In this document: piece by piece, positions 1-6,030 of the stretch
Numbering within the stretch: position 1 is the stretch's first letter
Layout of the letters: each line of letters opens with the position of its first letter
Origin: Alkaliphilus sp.
Lineage (GTDB): Bacteria; Bacillota; Clostridia; Peptostreptococcales; Thermotaleaceae
Length of the DNA stretch: 6,139 bases
Assembly (NCBI GenBank): GCA_018335765.1
Contig: JAGXRU010000150.1
Coordinates: 1 to 6,139, forward strand
Direction of reading: 5' to 3'
Notes under the pieces: generated by a model
Told to the model about the DNA's origin: nothing
Databases searched by the model: none
The model's input: the letters and a program-made list of their open reading frames with translations, nothing else
Position numbers and translations under genes: made by a program

Positions 1-121
1 CATTGATGCATAAAAGGGATGTTAAGATGTTTTCCTGCAAGATTGCCCCATTTACCTGTCCAAGCAGGTGGGCTTCTTCTATGGCGATTATAGGATATTC
101 CTCCAACAGATTAATAAGCAT
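1..121 (-). CDS. Unrecognised protein, N-terminal 40 codons only (runs off the left edge)
   Basis: An open frame starts at the ATG at 121-119 and continues leftward without a stop to the window edge. The visible protein begins MLINLLEEYPIIAIEEAHLL and is mostly hydrophobic and acidic, predicted helical, with no signal peptide or motif I can name. An AGGTG ribosome binding site lies 5-6 bases before the ATG, inside the last codons and stop of the actin-like gene, and only 8 bp separate that stop from this start. The pair is therefore very probably co-transcribed and perhaps translationally coupled. In ParM-type partition operons the gene after the actin encodes the DNA-binding adaptor ParR. 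This position fits, but the visible residues do not show a ribbon-helix-helix or helix-turn-helix, so no function is assigned. The competing GTG just upstream (129-127) is in another frame and stops after 13 codons. Confidence 0.72.
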   Translation of the reverse strand, partial: MLINLLEEYPIIAIEEAHLLGQVNGAILQENILTSLLCIN

Positions 122-129
122 ATATTCAC

Positions 130-1263
130 CTACTCTTCTTTTTTGTTGTTATGATCTTTATACAGCCTGTAATACATGCTGCCTATGACATTATCAAATT
201 CACCCATATTGCTTTTGGAACAAGTAAAATCACTGTTGAGATATTTACCAAGGTCTTCAAATAAGAGAGTACTGCCGCCTCCGCAGAATATTATATTGTT
301 GCTGTTGCCTAAAGATTTTGAACGGGCAAATTCTCTGATGTCTTTACTTAATTCATATGAAAAGCTGTCAAATACATTTCTGATGATATCTCTAGTGTTT
401 ATTTCCATGCCTTTTTTAGCCTTCAGGATGCCATTATTGTAACGGATCATATTGTCTATTTCAAAGGAGAAGGGCTTTCTGTCTAGCTTGTCTCTATAAT
501 TGTTATAAATTATCAGGGAAATATTTTCATAACAATCCGTCATACCTTTTTCAAAGGTATTTACACCTAGGATTTTCATTCCACCAAAGGCTGAAACATT
601 TATTTGTCCCGAGCCTATATCCCAAACAACAGTTTTTTTGTTGTCCTGATACTCGTTCTTGGCTTTACCATACTCATCTATGGCATAGGAGTGATAAGCA
701 GCGATTGCTTCGGGACAGAATACGACTTTTTGTATATGGAAACTCAGTTCAGTTAGAATCTCAGAGGTGTTATAAATATTGTAAAAGTATGCTTTAAAGC
801 TGCCTTTTAAGTTGTTTTCATATTTTGCAATCGAAGATTTTCTGTCTAATGCATACTCTATAAGTGGCTGATTAATGGTCAAATCAATATTTGTATTGTC
901 CTTGTTGTGCTTATTTAAATTATATGCTATGCCTGTCAGTGTGGAAAAGGTTATCACTTCGTCACCGGCTTTTCGTATATATCTATTGCGATCTCTGATG
1001 AACATTCCCTTATTCTCAGCTGATCGACCTACCAGTTTCTTCCCAAGGGATTCACCATCCTTGATGATTTCTATTAATATGGAATCTAAATAAATGGTTT
1101 CTGTATTGTCCTCCATGTCCCAGTTGTCAAAATTTAATCCGTAGTTTAAGTCCACTTCAGCTTGAGACAGTACTGTCGGGAAGCTAAAGGGTTTTTTTAG
1201 TTCCTGCATCACTTTTGTCAGGCGGTTGCCTCCGTCTACATAAATTCTTAAATCAGAACCCAT
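130..1263 (-). CDS. Actin-like ATPase, ParM/StbA (bacterial actin-like protein) family
   Basis: A 377 aa protein of the actin/Hsp70 ATPase fold, close to the usual 320-400 aa of plasmid-type bacterial actins. Seen in sequence: a phosphate-1 loop YVDGGNRLTK at residues 8-17 (Asp10, Asn13), a phosphate-2 loop VVWDIGSGQI at 212-221 (Asp215), the segment FCPEAIAAYHSY at 182-193 before it, and a GGG adenosine loop IIFCGGGS at 324-331. Family members form ATP-driven filaments that move or anchor DNA or other cargo; that role here is inferred. The DxGN form of phosphate-1 is nearer to ParM/Alp proteins than to MreB or FtsA. There is no membrane helix or signal peptide. The start is set at ATG 1263 because AAGGAG lies 8 bases before it; the in-frame GTG at 1272 would overlap that site. 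It is the first gene of a leftward operon and diverges from the P-loop ATPase gene. The exact subfamily and cargo are unknown. Confidence 0.87.
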   Translation of the reverse strand: MGSDLRIYVDGGNRLTKVMQELKKPFSFPTVLSQAEVDLNYGLNFDNWDMEDNTETIYLDSILIEIIKDGESLGKKLVGRSAENKGMFIRDRNRYIRKAGDEVITFSTLTGIAYNLNKHNKDNTNIDLTINQPLIEYALDRKSSIAKYENNLKGSFKAYFYNIYNTSEILTELSFHIQKVVFCPEAIAAYHSYAIDEYGKAKNEYQDNKKTVVWDIGSGQINVSAFGGMKILGVNTFEKGMTDCYENISLIIYNNYRDKLDRKPFSFEIDNMIRYNNGILKAKKGMEINTRDIIRNVFDSFSYELSKDIREFARSKSLGNSNNIIFCGGGSTLLFEDLGKYLNSDFTCSKSNMGEFDNVIGSMYYRLYKDHNNKKEE

Positions 1264-1271
1264 TATATCCA

Positions 1272-1277
1272 CTCCTT
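1272..1277 (-). promoter_or_regulatory. Ribosome binding site that decides the start of the actin-like gene
   Basis: Read on the minus strand, AAGGAG occupies 1277-1272 and is followed after 8 bases by ATG at 1263. The longer alternative, GTG at 1272-1270, shares its first base with the last G of this element and so cannot be served by it. Confidence 0.75.
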
Positions 1278-1295
1278 AGGGCTTGTATTTTTTCC

Positions 1296-1313
1296 ATTTT
1301 ATCACAGATAAAA
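1296..1313 (-). promoter_or_regulatory. Perfect palindrome over a likely -10 of the actin-like gene (candidate operator)
   Basis: TTTTATC-ACA-GATAAAA at 1297-1313 is a perfect inverted repeat with 7 bp arms and a 3 bp centre. On the minus strand its distal arm overlaps TGTGATAAAAT, where TAAAAT (1301-1296) is a 5/6 match to a sigma-A -10. No convincing -35 lies 16-18 bp upstream, so the promoter is weak or needs an activator. A dimeric repressor bound here would block initiation, and autoregulation is common in partition operons, but the binding protein is unknown. AT-rich DNA produces short dyads by chance, which limits confidence. Confidence 0.4.
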
Positions 1314-1390
1314 ACCATGTAGATATAGTTCGAAAGAAGGGTATTGAGGCTGAAAAACATAGTTGTAAAGTCCTATTTTGACGGAAAAAA

Positions 1391-1419
1391 TTGTTAATGA
1401 GTTTTGTTAGTGATATTAT
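1391..1419 (+). promoter_or_regulatory. Sigma-A-type promoter for the P-loop ATPase gene
   Basis: TTGTTA (1391-1396) and TATTAT (1414-1419) are separated by 17 bp, the optimal spacing, which predicts initiation near 1426 and a short leader of about 33 bases. The -10 lies inside a small perfect dyad, TGATA-T-TATCA (1411-1421). That dyad shares the hexamer TTATCA with the palindrome at 1297-1313. Confidence 0.55.
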
Positions 1420-1445
1420 CATATTGTAGAGATCATTGAGCAAGG

Positions 1446-1453
1446 AAGGGTGG
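1446..1453 (+). promoter_or_regulatory. Ribosome binding site of the P-loop ATPase gene
   Basis: AAGGGTGG ends 5 bases before ATG 1459. The upstream AAGGA at 1442-1446 is only 3 bases from the in-frame GTG at 1450, too close for a normal site, so ATG 1459 is preferred as the start. Confidence 0.5.
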
Positions 1454-1458
1454 CGGGT

Positions 1459-2844
1459 ATGAGGATTGATTCAGAAGAATGCATGGAAGTGTCAGAAAAT
1501 TGTCTGATTATCATAGGTACTATGTTGTCTTTAGAGAAAATTTCACCAAGCCATAAGGCTTGTGAAGCTCTGGTCTATTATTGCAACATGAAGGAGCATG
1601 TAGAAAATATCCCTTTTTCAAAAAAATATGAGATTGTCATTGATTTTAAAAATGAAGAGGCTTTTACCATAATGGTAGATATGTTAAACCAACTCATGAA
1701 ATATGACTGCAGTTTACGAGTGAACATATGGGATACCAAGAAGTTAAACCAACCGCAAATGGAGTCCTGTATAAATCTGTTAAGAAAACTTGAGCGAAAT
1801 AACCTAATAGAGCTGGAAACGATCAAAAATCCAAAAGAAAAAGATGACGCAGAAGTGATAAAAACACTAGAAAATGTTTGTTTTTTCATAGGTCCCGGTA
1901 ATACCGGCAAAACCTCTATTATTTCCACTTTAAGTGAGTTGTTTGAGAAAAATAGTAAGCGAGTTGCCTTGCTTGATCTAACCAATGAACAAAAACTTGC
2001 AAACTATTATATTGACCATAGGGTATTATCCGGTTCATATATGAGTTATCGTAAAAGTGAAGTGAATGCTCCTGTAGATCTTTATGTGTATACTTATTCA
2101 GCAGTCTATGAAGAATCTTTCACGGAAAATTTGACTAAGACCATTAAAGCTTTATGTAAAGACTATGATCATGTTCTTGTGAACACTGATGAACAAGTAT
2201 TAAAAAGAGGGGTGGAGCTATTTAGGATTCCTGAGAATTTTTTTGTGGTACATGATTGTATGCTGAATAAAATTGATAGAACGCATGGCATACTCCTTAA
2301 ACTAAATCAAGCAGGTATAAACATGGAAAAGGTATCGATGATTTATAATAAAATAGCAAAGAAAGCTTGTGACATAGGAAAAATGGAAGAAAAATTAGTG
2401 TTTATGAAGGATAGCAATGATCATTTGATTCCTTTGATCGATATTCACTGCAAAACCTTAGAGATCTTTTATAATGAGAAGACCATGGCTGCATTAAATA
2501 AGAGAATAATGATAAAGGCGCCTGCTATAAATGTAGTTTCTAAAAATTACATTACCAATATAGATAAACTTTATCAATGCATAAACAATAGTGCTGACTG
2601 CGAGTATTCAGACCTGCAGTTTTGTGAATTTGTAAAATATCATGCAGGGATTGTTTTAAAGTATTATTTTTTTCCCCGTTTTAATAGTGACTTCTATTTA
2701 AGAATAAAGAGTTTAAGAATAAAGAGTGTTTTTAGTTCAATGATTAGGAAAGCCTCAGACACAAAAAAAACATTTTACAAGATAGCACAAGCCATAATCC
2801 CAAAAAATAAAGCATGTGGAAAAACTCGATTATCAATCAGGTAA
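1459..2844 (+). CDS. P-loop ATPase resembling the MinD/ParA/CpaE/BY-kinase group, with altered motifs
   Basis: A 461 aa soluble protein. Residues 1-140 form an alpha/beta N-terminal region without a recognised motif. A nucleotide-binding domain follows: Walker A GPGNTGKT at 145-152, an A'-like strand VALLDLT (Asp173), a Walker-B-like strand YDHVLVNTDE at 236-245, and VSMIYNK (Asn297), which matches the base-contacting NR/NK turn of MinD-like ATPases. This order, and an N-terminal extra domain, recall CpaE/TadZ and BY-kinases. Two differences stand out: the first lysine of the deviant Walker A (KGGxGKT) is Pro here, and the Asp expected at the end of Walker B is Asn242. ATP binding is likely; normal hydrolysis and dimer switching are uncertain. 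The last 60 or so residues are strongly basic and include a duplicated LRIKS. The gene diverges from the actin-like gene and ends in its own terminator. An in-frame GTG at 1450 is the alternative start. Its function, perhaps positioning or partition with the actin, is inferred from context. Confidence 0.72.
   Translation: MRIDSEECMEVSENCLIIIGTMLSLEKISPSHKACEALVYYCNMKEHVENIPFSKKYEIVIDFKNEEAFTIMVDMLNQLMKYDCSLRVNIWDTKKLNQPQMESCINLLRKLERNNLIELETIKNPKEKDDAEVIKTLENVCFFIGPGNTGKTSIISTLSELFEKNSKRVALLDLTNEQKLANYYIDHRVLSGSYMSYRKSEVNAPVDLYVYTYSAVYEESFTENLTKTIKALCKDYDHVLVNTDEQVLKRGVELFRIPENFFVVHDCMLNKIDRTHGILLKLNQAGINMEKVSMIYNKIAKKACDIGKMEEKLVFMKDSNDHLIPLIDIHCKTLEIFYNEKTMAALNKRIMIKAPAINVVSKNYITNIDKLYQCINNSADCEYSDLQFCEFVKYHAGIVLKYYFFPRFNSDFYLRIKSLRIKSVFSSMIRKASDTKKTFYKIAQAIIPKNKACGKTRLSIR
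2697..2726 (+). repeat. Perfect 15 bp in-frame tandem duplication inside the P-loop ATPase gene
   Basis: The unit TTTAAGAATAAAGAG occurs at 2697-2711 and again immediately at 2712-2726. Being a multiple of three it keeps the frame and duplicates the pentapeptide LRIKS, giving YLRIKSLRIKSVF in the basic C-terminal region. Identity at every base suggests a recent slippage event or an actively varying site. Confidence 0.9.
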
Positions 2845-2854
2845 TCGGGTTTTT
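2824..2854 (+). terminator. Rho-independent terminator containing the ATPase stop codon
   Basis: ACTCGATTA (2824-2832) pairs with TAATCGGGT (2842-2850) over 9 bp with one G-T wobble and a 9-base loop. Upstream A residues can extend the stem against the following T run (2850-2854). The TAA stop (2842-2844) is the first triplet of the 3' arm, so the last codons of the gene form the hairpin. It separates the ATPase gene from the regulator operon. The stem is short and AT-rich, so termination may be partial. Confidence 0.7.
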
Positions 2855-2862
2855 GAATTTTG

Positions 2863-2904
2863 TCACTTATTTCAAACAAGAATTTCAAACATCACTTATT
2901 TCAA
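2863..2904 (+). repeat. Repeated ATTTCAA elements upstream of the regulator promoter (candidate binding sites)
   Basis: TCACTTATTTCAA is present twice, at 2863-2875 and 2892-2904, 29 bp apart. A third copy of the core, ATTTCAAAC, sits between them at 2882-2890, so ATTTCAA recurs at 2869, 2882 and 2898 on the same strand. The group ends 5 bp before the -35 of the next gene. Direct repeats just upstream of, or over, the -35 are how OmpR/SARP-type winged-helix activators usually bind, so autoregulation by the downstream BTAD protein is a reasonable inference. The repeats themselves are seen directly; the bound protein is not known. Confidence 0.55.
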
Positions 2905-2909
2905 TATAT

Positions 2910-2937
2910 TTGAATAGGTAAAATTTTATTGTATAAT
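2910..2937 (+). promoter_or_regulatory. Sigma-A-type promoter of the BTAD regulator operon
   Basis: TTGAAT (2910-2915) and a consensus TATAAT (2932-2937) are 16 bp apart, predicting a start near 2944 and a leader of about 25 bases. A GAGGTG ribosome binding site at 2958-2963 lies 5 bases before the ATG at 2969. The -35 matches consensus at only four positions, consistent with help from an activator bound at the repeats just upstream. Confidence 0.68.
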
Positions 2938-2968
2938 ATGAGATGAGATGAGGATTTGAGGTGAGATA

Positions 2969-5900
2969 ATGGTTTCAATAAAAATCAAGCTACTCGGTAC
3001 GCCATCGGTAAAGATAAATGATGAGCCTGTCGCCTTTCCGTTTCGCAAGGCTGAGGCTTTGTTTTACTATATGGCAGTTAAAAAACAGGTGTCAAGGGAT
3101 GAGCTTGTTTCACTTCTATGGAGTGAGATGGATGAGGAAAATGCAAAGAAGAATCTTCGTCATGCCATGTATAAGCTTAGAAAGACCTTTGGATTGGATA
3201 TCATTATTTCTCCGCAGAAATCAAATGTCATTTTAAATCCTGATATAGCCATGGAGGTAGATTTGGATATTTTCCTTCATGACCCCACAAGGGATATTGA
3301 GGTATACTCAGGTGAGTTTTTACAAGGTTTTTATGTTAAAGAGGGAGAACAATTCGAAGAGTGGATGCTTCAATATAGAGATTATCTAAAGTATTCCTTT
3401 AGTAATAAGCTCTATGAAAGGATAGAGGAAGGCATAAGTCCTGTGGAAAAATACGGAAAACTATTGATTGCCGAGGACCCTTTTGATGAAAGAGCCTATC
3501 GAACCTTAATGAAAATTTATGCCAGAGAGAGAGCTTATTCAAAAGTTATAAGCACCTACCATAAGCTTTCCGAAACCCTAGATAAGGAATTAGGTATAGG
3601 ACCGGATGGTGAAACAAAAGCCCTTTATGATGAAATAATGGGCAATAGAGGCTTGGAATCCCAGCGAAACAAGGCTTCAGACGAGTTTTTTTATGGGAGA
3701 AATCAGGAGCTTTTAAAAATGAAGCAAAACTATGATAACTTTATAGATGATTATGCTTCAAAATCAATGCTGATAGTCGGCGAAGCAGGTATAGGAAAGA
3801 CAAGACTCAAGGATCAGTTCATTCATAAGTTGTCTAAGGACAATGTATTTCTGCTCGAGTCAAACTGTTATCAAGCGGAGGAAGAATTCTTTCTGAAACC
3901 TTGGAATGACATATTTGAAAAACTATATGAGATAATTATCAATGAAAATATTAAAATACCACTGTTGTGGAAGAATGTTATTTCATATATGTTCCCAATT
4001 TTCGGAAAGGTATCAAATATTGCAAACATAAATCCGGTGGAGAGAATAGATGCATTAAAATATCAGGTGGCGGAAGAAGCAATCATTGGGGTTTTCAAAA
4101 ATGTTTCGAGAAAAAGAAAAATAATTATCATTTTTGAAGATATACAGTGGATGGATCACATGAGTCTGACACTGCTAAAAAGCATTCTCCTAAGACAGCA
4201 GAGGAATGATACTCTTTTGATAGCCACCTGTAGAAATGGCTATGGTGATAAGTTGGATAAATTCATACCCGTCTTGGTGAAGTATGACGGATTAGAAAAG
4301 ATTTATATAGACAGATTTTCAGAAATAGAAGTAGAGGAGTTTTCAAGGAAAGCTCTACCCCACTATGCTTGGACGCATGATGTGCTTGATAAGATTTTTG
4401 AGGAAACCGAAGGAAATGCTTTTTTTCTTGTGGAGGTCATAAATGCCATTAAGGAAAAGGGCGATATTGGGGAAATGACTTCGAAGATGCAAGACATTAT
4501 TAAAGGTAGGTTCTTTGGATTATCTGAAAAAGGGTTAAAGCTCATCAATATTGCTTCTTTGTTTTTTGATAAGGTATCCTTGGATTTACTTAAAACCTTG
4601 AGCGAGAAGGATGAGATGGAGATTTTGGATATAATGGAGGAATTGCAGGGGCGATACCTGTTGAGGGAGCATGTTGACGGAGAACAGATAAGCTATGAAT
4701 TCACCCATCAAAAGCTTAGGGAGTATGTATATTTGCAACAGTCCTTCGCCAGAAAGAGAATCCTTCATAATAGAATTGGTCAGATATTAGAGGGTACTCT
4801 TAGAAACAACCAAGGTGATAGATTTATATACCCTAAGCTGATTTATCACTTCAAAAATGCTGCAAATCATACCGCTGCTCTTAAATATCTCATTAAAAAT
4901 CTAGACCTGTATTTCGATTTTTGTCATGAAATGTTCCCGGTTATTGGAGATGAAAAATTAGAGATTGAGAAGTATGCATATTTTAGTGATGGAGAAGCTG
5001 CAAGACAGTTCCAAGAAATTGAAAATCTCTTTGAGAAAATAAATTCAGAGGAAAAACTAGCCACTCACTTCAAATCCTTGGAGATAACCTTCCATCATAT
5101 GAAGGGAAGATATTTAATCCATGAGGGGGAATATAAGGATGGAATTGTCTATATCCAAAGGATGATTGCCGGTGCACTAACGATGAATGATTATGAATAT
5201 GCGTTAAAGGGTTATAGACAGATGATCTACTATTGCATTCAAGTTCACAATATACGATGCATGGAGGAGTTTGTTGAACTGGGAATAAAACTTGCAATGA
5301 GTAAAAACCATCAGAAAGAAATGGGTATACTACTACGATTAAAGGGCTTGCATAGGATAATGTGCGGTTTATTTGATGAGGCGGAGGAGATTCTAAAGCA
5401 ATCGATTGGAATTTTTCAGGCACTTAACCAGCATGACGATAGATATTCATTAAATATTGCAGCGGGATATAATTATATAGGAGAGATCAGACGATATAAT
5501 ATGAAATTCAGCAGTGCTTTAGAATATTATGATAAGGCAATGGCAATATGTGCAGAGAAAAATGTGCTAAGGGGTCTGACTGTATTTAATACCAATGCCG
5601 GACAAGCAGCTTTGGATATGGGAGATTACCACAGAGCCAAGAATTATTTTCAAAAGGCACTACAGCTCTATAACCAATTGGATACTCTTTGGGGAAGATC
5701 CACAGCGGAAGGATATATGTCTTTACTAATGATAAATGACGGAAGCTATGAGGAGTCCTTTGAGCACCTTCTAAAGGCTGATGAGTATGCGAATAAGCTT
5801 CAAAGCCCCTATGAATTGGGTTTGGTTTATAGGGTTAAGGCTGAAATTAAGGCCGGTATGAAAAAAAATAAGAGGGTAAGTCAGGTTTTTGGAGAATACT

Positions 5901-6010
5901 TGAATTTAGATCTGGAAGAATATTGCAATAGAGGGATTGAACTTCTGAAGGAGCTAAAAGAATCCTATGAAGCAGAGATATTAAAAGTCTTGAAGAAGAA
6001 CAGAGGATAG
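2969..6010 (+). CDS. Large transcriptional regulator: winged helix, BTAD, STAND-type ATPase and TPR (AfsR/SARP-like)
   Basis: A 1013 aa cytoplasmic regulator. Residues 1-95 form an OmpR/SARP-type winged helix, with the typical SRDELVSLLWSEMDEENAKK stretch followed by NLRHAMYKLRKTFG. Residues 97-225 are a bacterial transcriptional activator domain, ending in the characteristic LDKELGIGPDGET at 204-216. A STAND/AAA-type ATPase follows: FYGRNQE at 241-247, Walker A GEAGIGKT at 271-278, Walker B IIIIFEDIQWMD at 385-396, a TCR sensor at 420-422, EGNAFFLVEV at 481-490 and FTHQKLREYVY at 578-588, as in MalT-type and AfsR-type ATPases. TPR-like helices fill about 700-990; the clearest is 872-903 (ALDMGDYHRAKNYFQKALQLY). 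In this family, a signal sensed through the TPR region drives ATP-dependent oligomerisation and promoter activation. The DNA-binding domain is N-terminal, unlike MalT. All key ATPase residues look intact. The ligand and targets are unknown; repeats before its own promoter suggest autoregulation. It is first in an operon with a paralogue 20 bp downstream. Confidence 0.92.
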   Translation: MVSIKIKLLGTPSVKINDEPVAFPFRKAEALFYYMAVKKQVSRDELVSLLWSEMDEENAKKNLRHAMYKLRKTFGLDIIISPQKSNVILNPDIAMEVDLDIFLHDPTRDIEVYSGEFLQGFYVKEGEQFEEWMLQYRDYLKYSFSNKLYERIEEGISPVEKYGKLLIAEDPFDERAYRTLMKIYARERAYSKVISTYHKLSETLDKELGIGPDGETKALYDEIMGNRGLESQRNKASDEFFYGRNQELLKMKQNYDNFIDDYASKSMLIVGEAGIGKTRLKDQFIHKLSKDNVFLLESNCYQAEEEFFLKPWNDIFEKLYEIIINENIKIPLLWKNVISYMFPIFGKVSNIANINPVERIDALKYQVAEEAIIGVFKNVSRKRKIIIIFEDIQWMDHMSLTLLKSILLRQQRNDTLLIATCRNGYGDKLDKFIPVLVKYDGLEKIYIDRFSEIEVEEFSRKALPHYAWTHDVLDKIFEETEGNAFFLVEVINAIKEKGDIGEMTSKMQDIIKGRFFGLSEKGLKLINIASLFFDKVSLDLLKTLSEKDEMEILDIMEELQGRYLLREHVDGEQISYEFTHQKLREYVYLQQSFARKRILHNRIGQILEGTLRNNQGDRFIYPKLIYHFKNAANHTAALKYLIKNLDLYFDFCHEMFPVIGDEKLEIEKYAYFSDGEAARQFQEIENLFEKINSEEKLATHFKSLEITFHHMKGRYLIHEGEYKDGIVYIQRMIAGALTMNDYEYALKGYRQMIYYCIQVHNIRCMEEFVELGIKLAMSKNHQKEMGILLRLKGLHRIMCGLFDEAEEILKQSIGIFQALNQHDDRYSLNIAAGYNYIGEIRRYNMKFSSALEYYDKAMAICAEKNVLRGLTVFNTNAGQAALDMGDYHRAKNYFQKALQLYNQLDTLWGRSTAEGYMSLLMINDGSYEESFEHLLKADEYANKLQSPYELGLVYRVKAEIKAGMKKNKRVSQVFGEYLNLDLEEYCNRGIELLKELKESYEAEILKVLKKNRG

Positions 6011-6016
6011 ATAGCG

Positions 6017-6025
6017 AAGGGGAGG
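6017..6025 (+). promoter_or_regulatory. Strong ribosome binding site of the second BTAD-type regulator
   Basis: AAGGGGAGG lies 5 bases before ATG 6031, within the 20 bp gap after the preceding stop codon. No promoter or terminator fits in that gap, so the two regulator genes share a transcript. Confidence 0.75.
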
Positions 6026-6030
6026 ATAGT

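Noticed and set aside
3..188. 61-codon plus-strand open frame at the left edge
   Set aside because: It is antisense to both the partial minus-strand gene and the end of the actin-like gene and has no ribosome binding site.
1264..1272. GTG start at 1272 for the actin-like gene (380 aa)
   Set aside because: It overlaps the AAGGAG ribosome binding site, while ATG 1263 has ideal 8-base spacing from it.
1378..1383. TTGACG as a -35 for the rightward gene
   Set aside because: No -10-like hexamer lies 16-18 bp downstream; the TTGTTA/TATTAT pair with 17 bp spacing fits far better.
1450..1458. GTG start at 1450 for the P-loop ATPase gene
   Set aside because: The only upstream purine-rich site ends 3 bases away, too close; ATG 1459 has a site at 5 bases. 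The difference is three codons and not certain.
1578..1985. 135-codon open frame on the minus strand
   Set aside because: It lies wholly antisense to the P-loop ATPase gene, whose motifs are clear, and its product has low-complexity Ser/Phe-rich composition typical of a shadow frame.
2938..2965. GAGATGAGATGAGG-type purine repeats before the regulator start
   Set aside because: The short irregular GATGA/GAG repeats are mostly the ribosome binding site surroundings and look like simple sequence; they are too short to call a repeat or riboswitch.
5070..5423. 117-codon open frame on the minus strand
   Set aside because: It is antisense to the TPR region of the large regulator, has no recognisable motif, and is explained by the coding constraint on the other strand.
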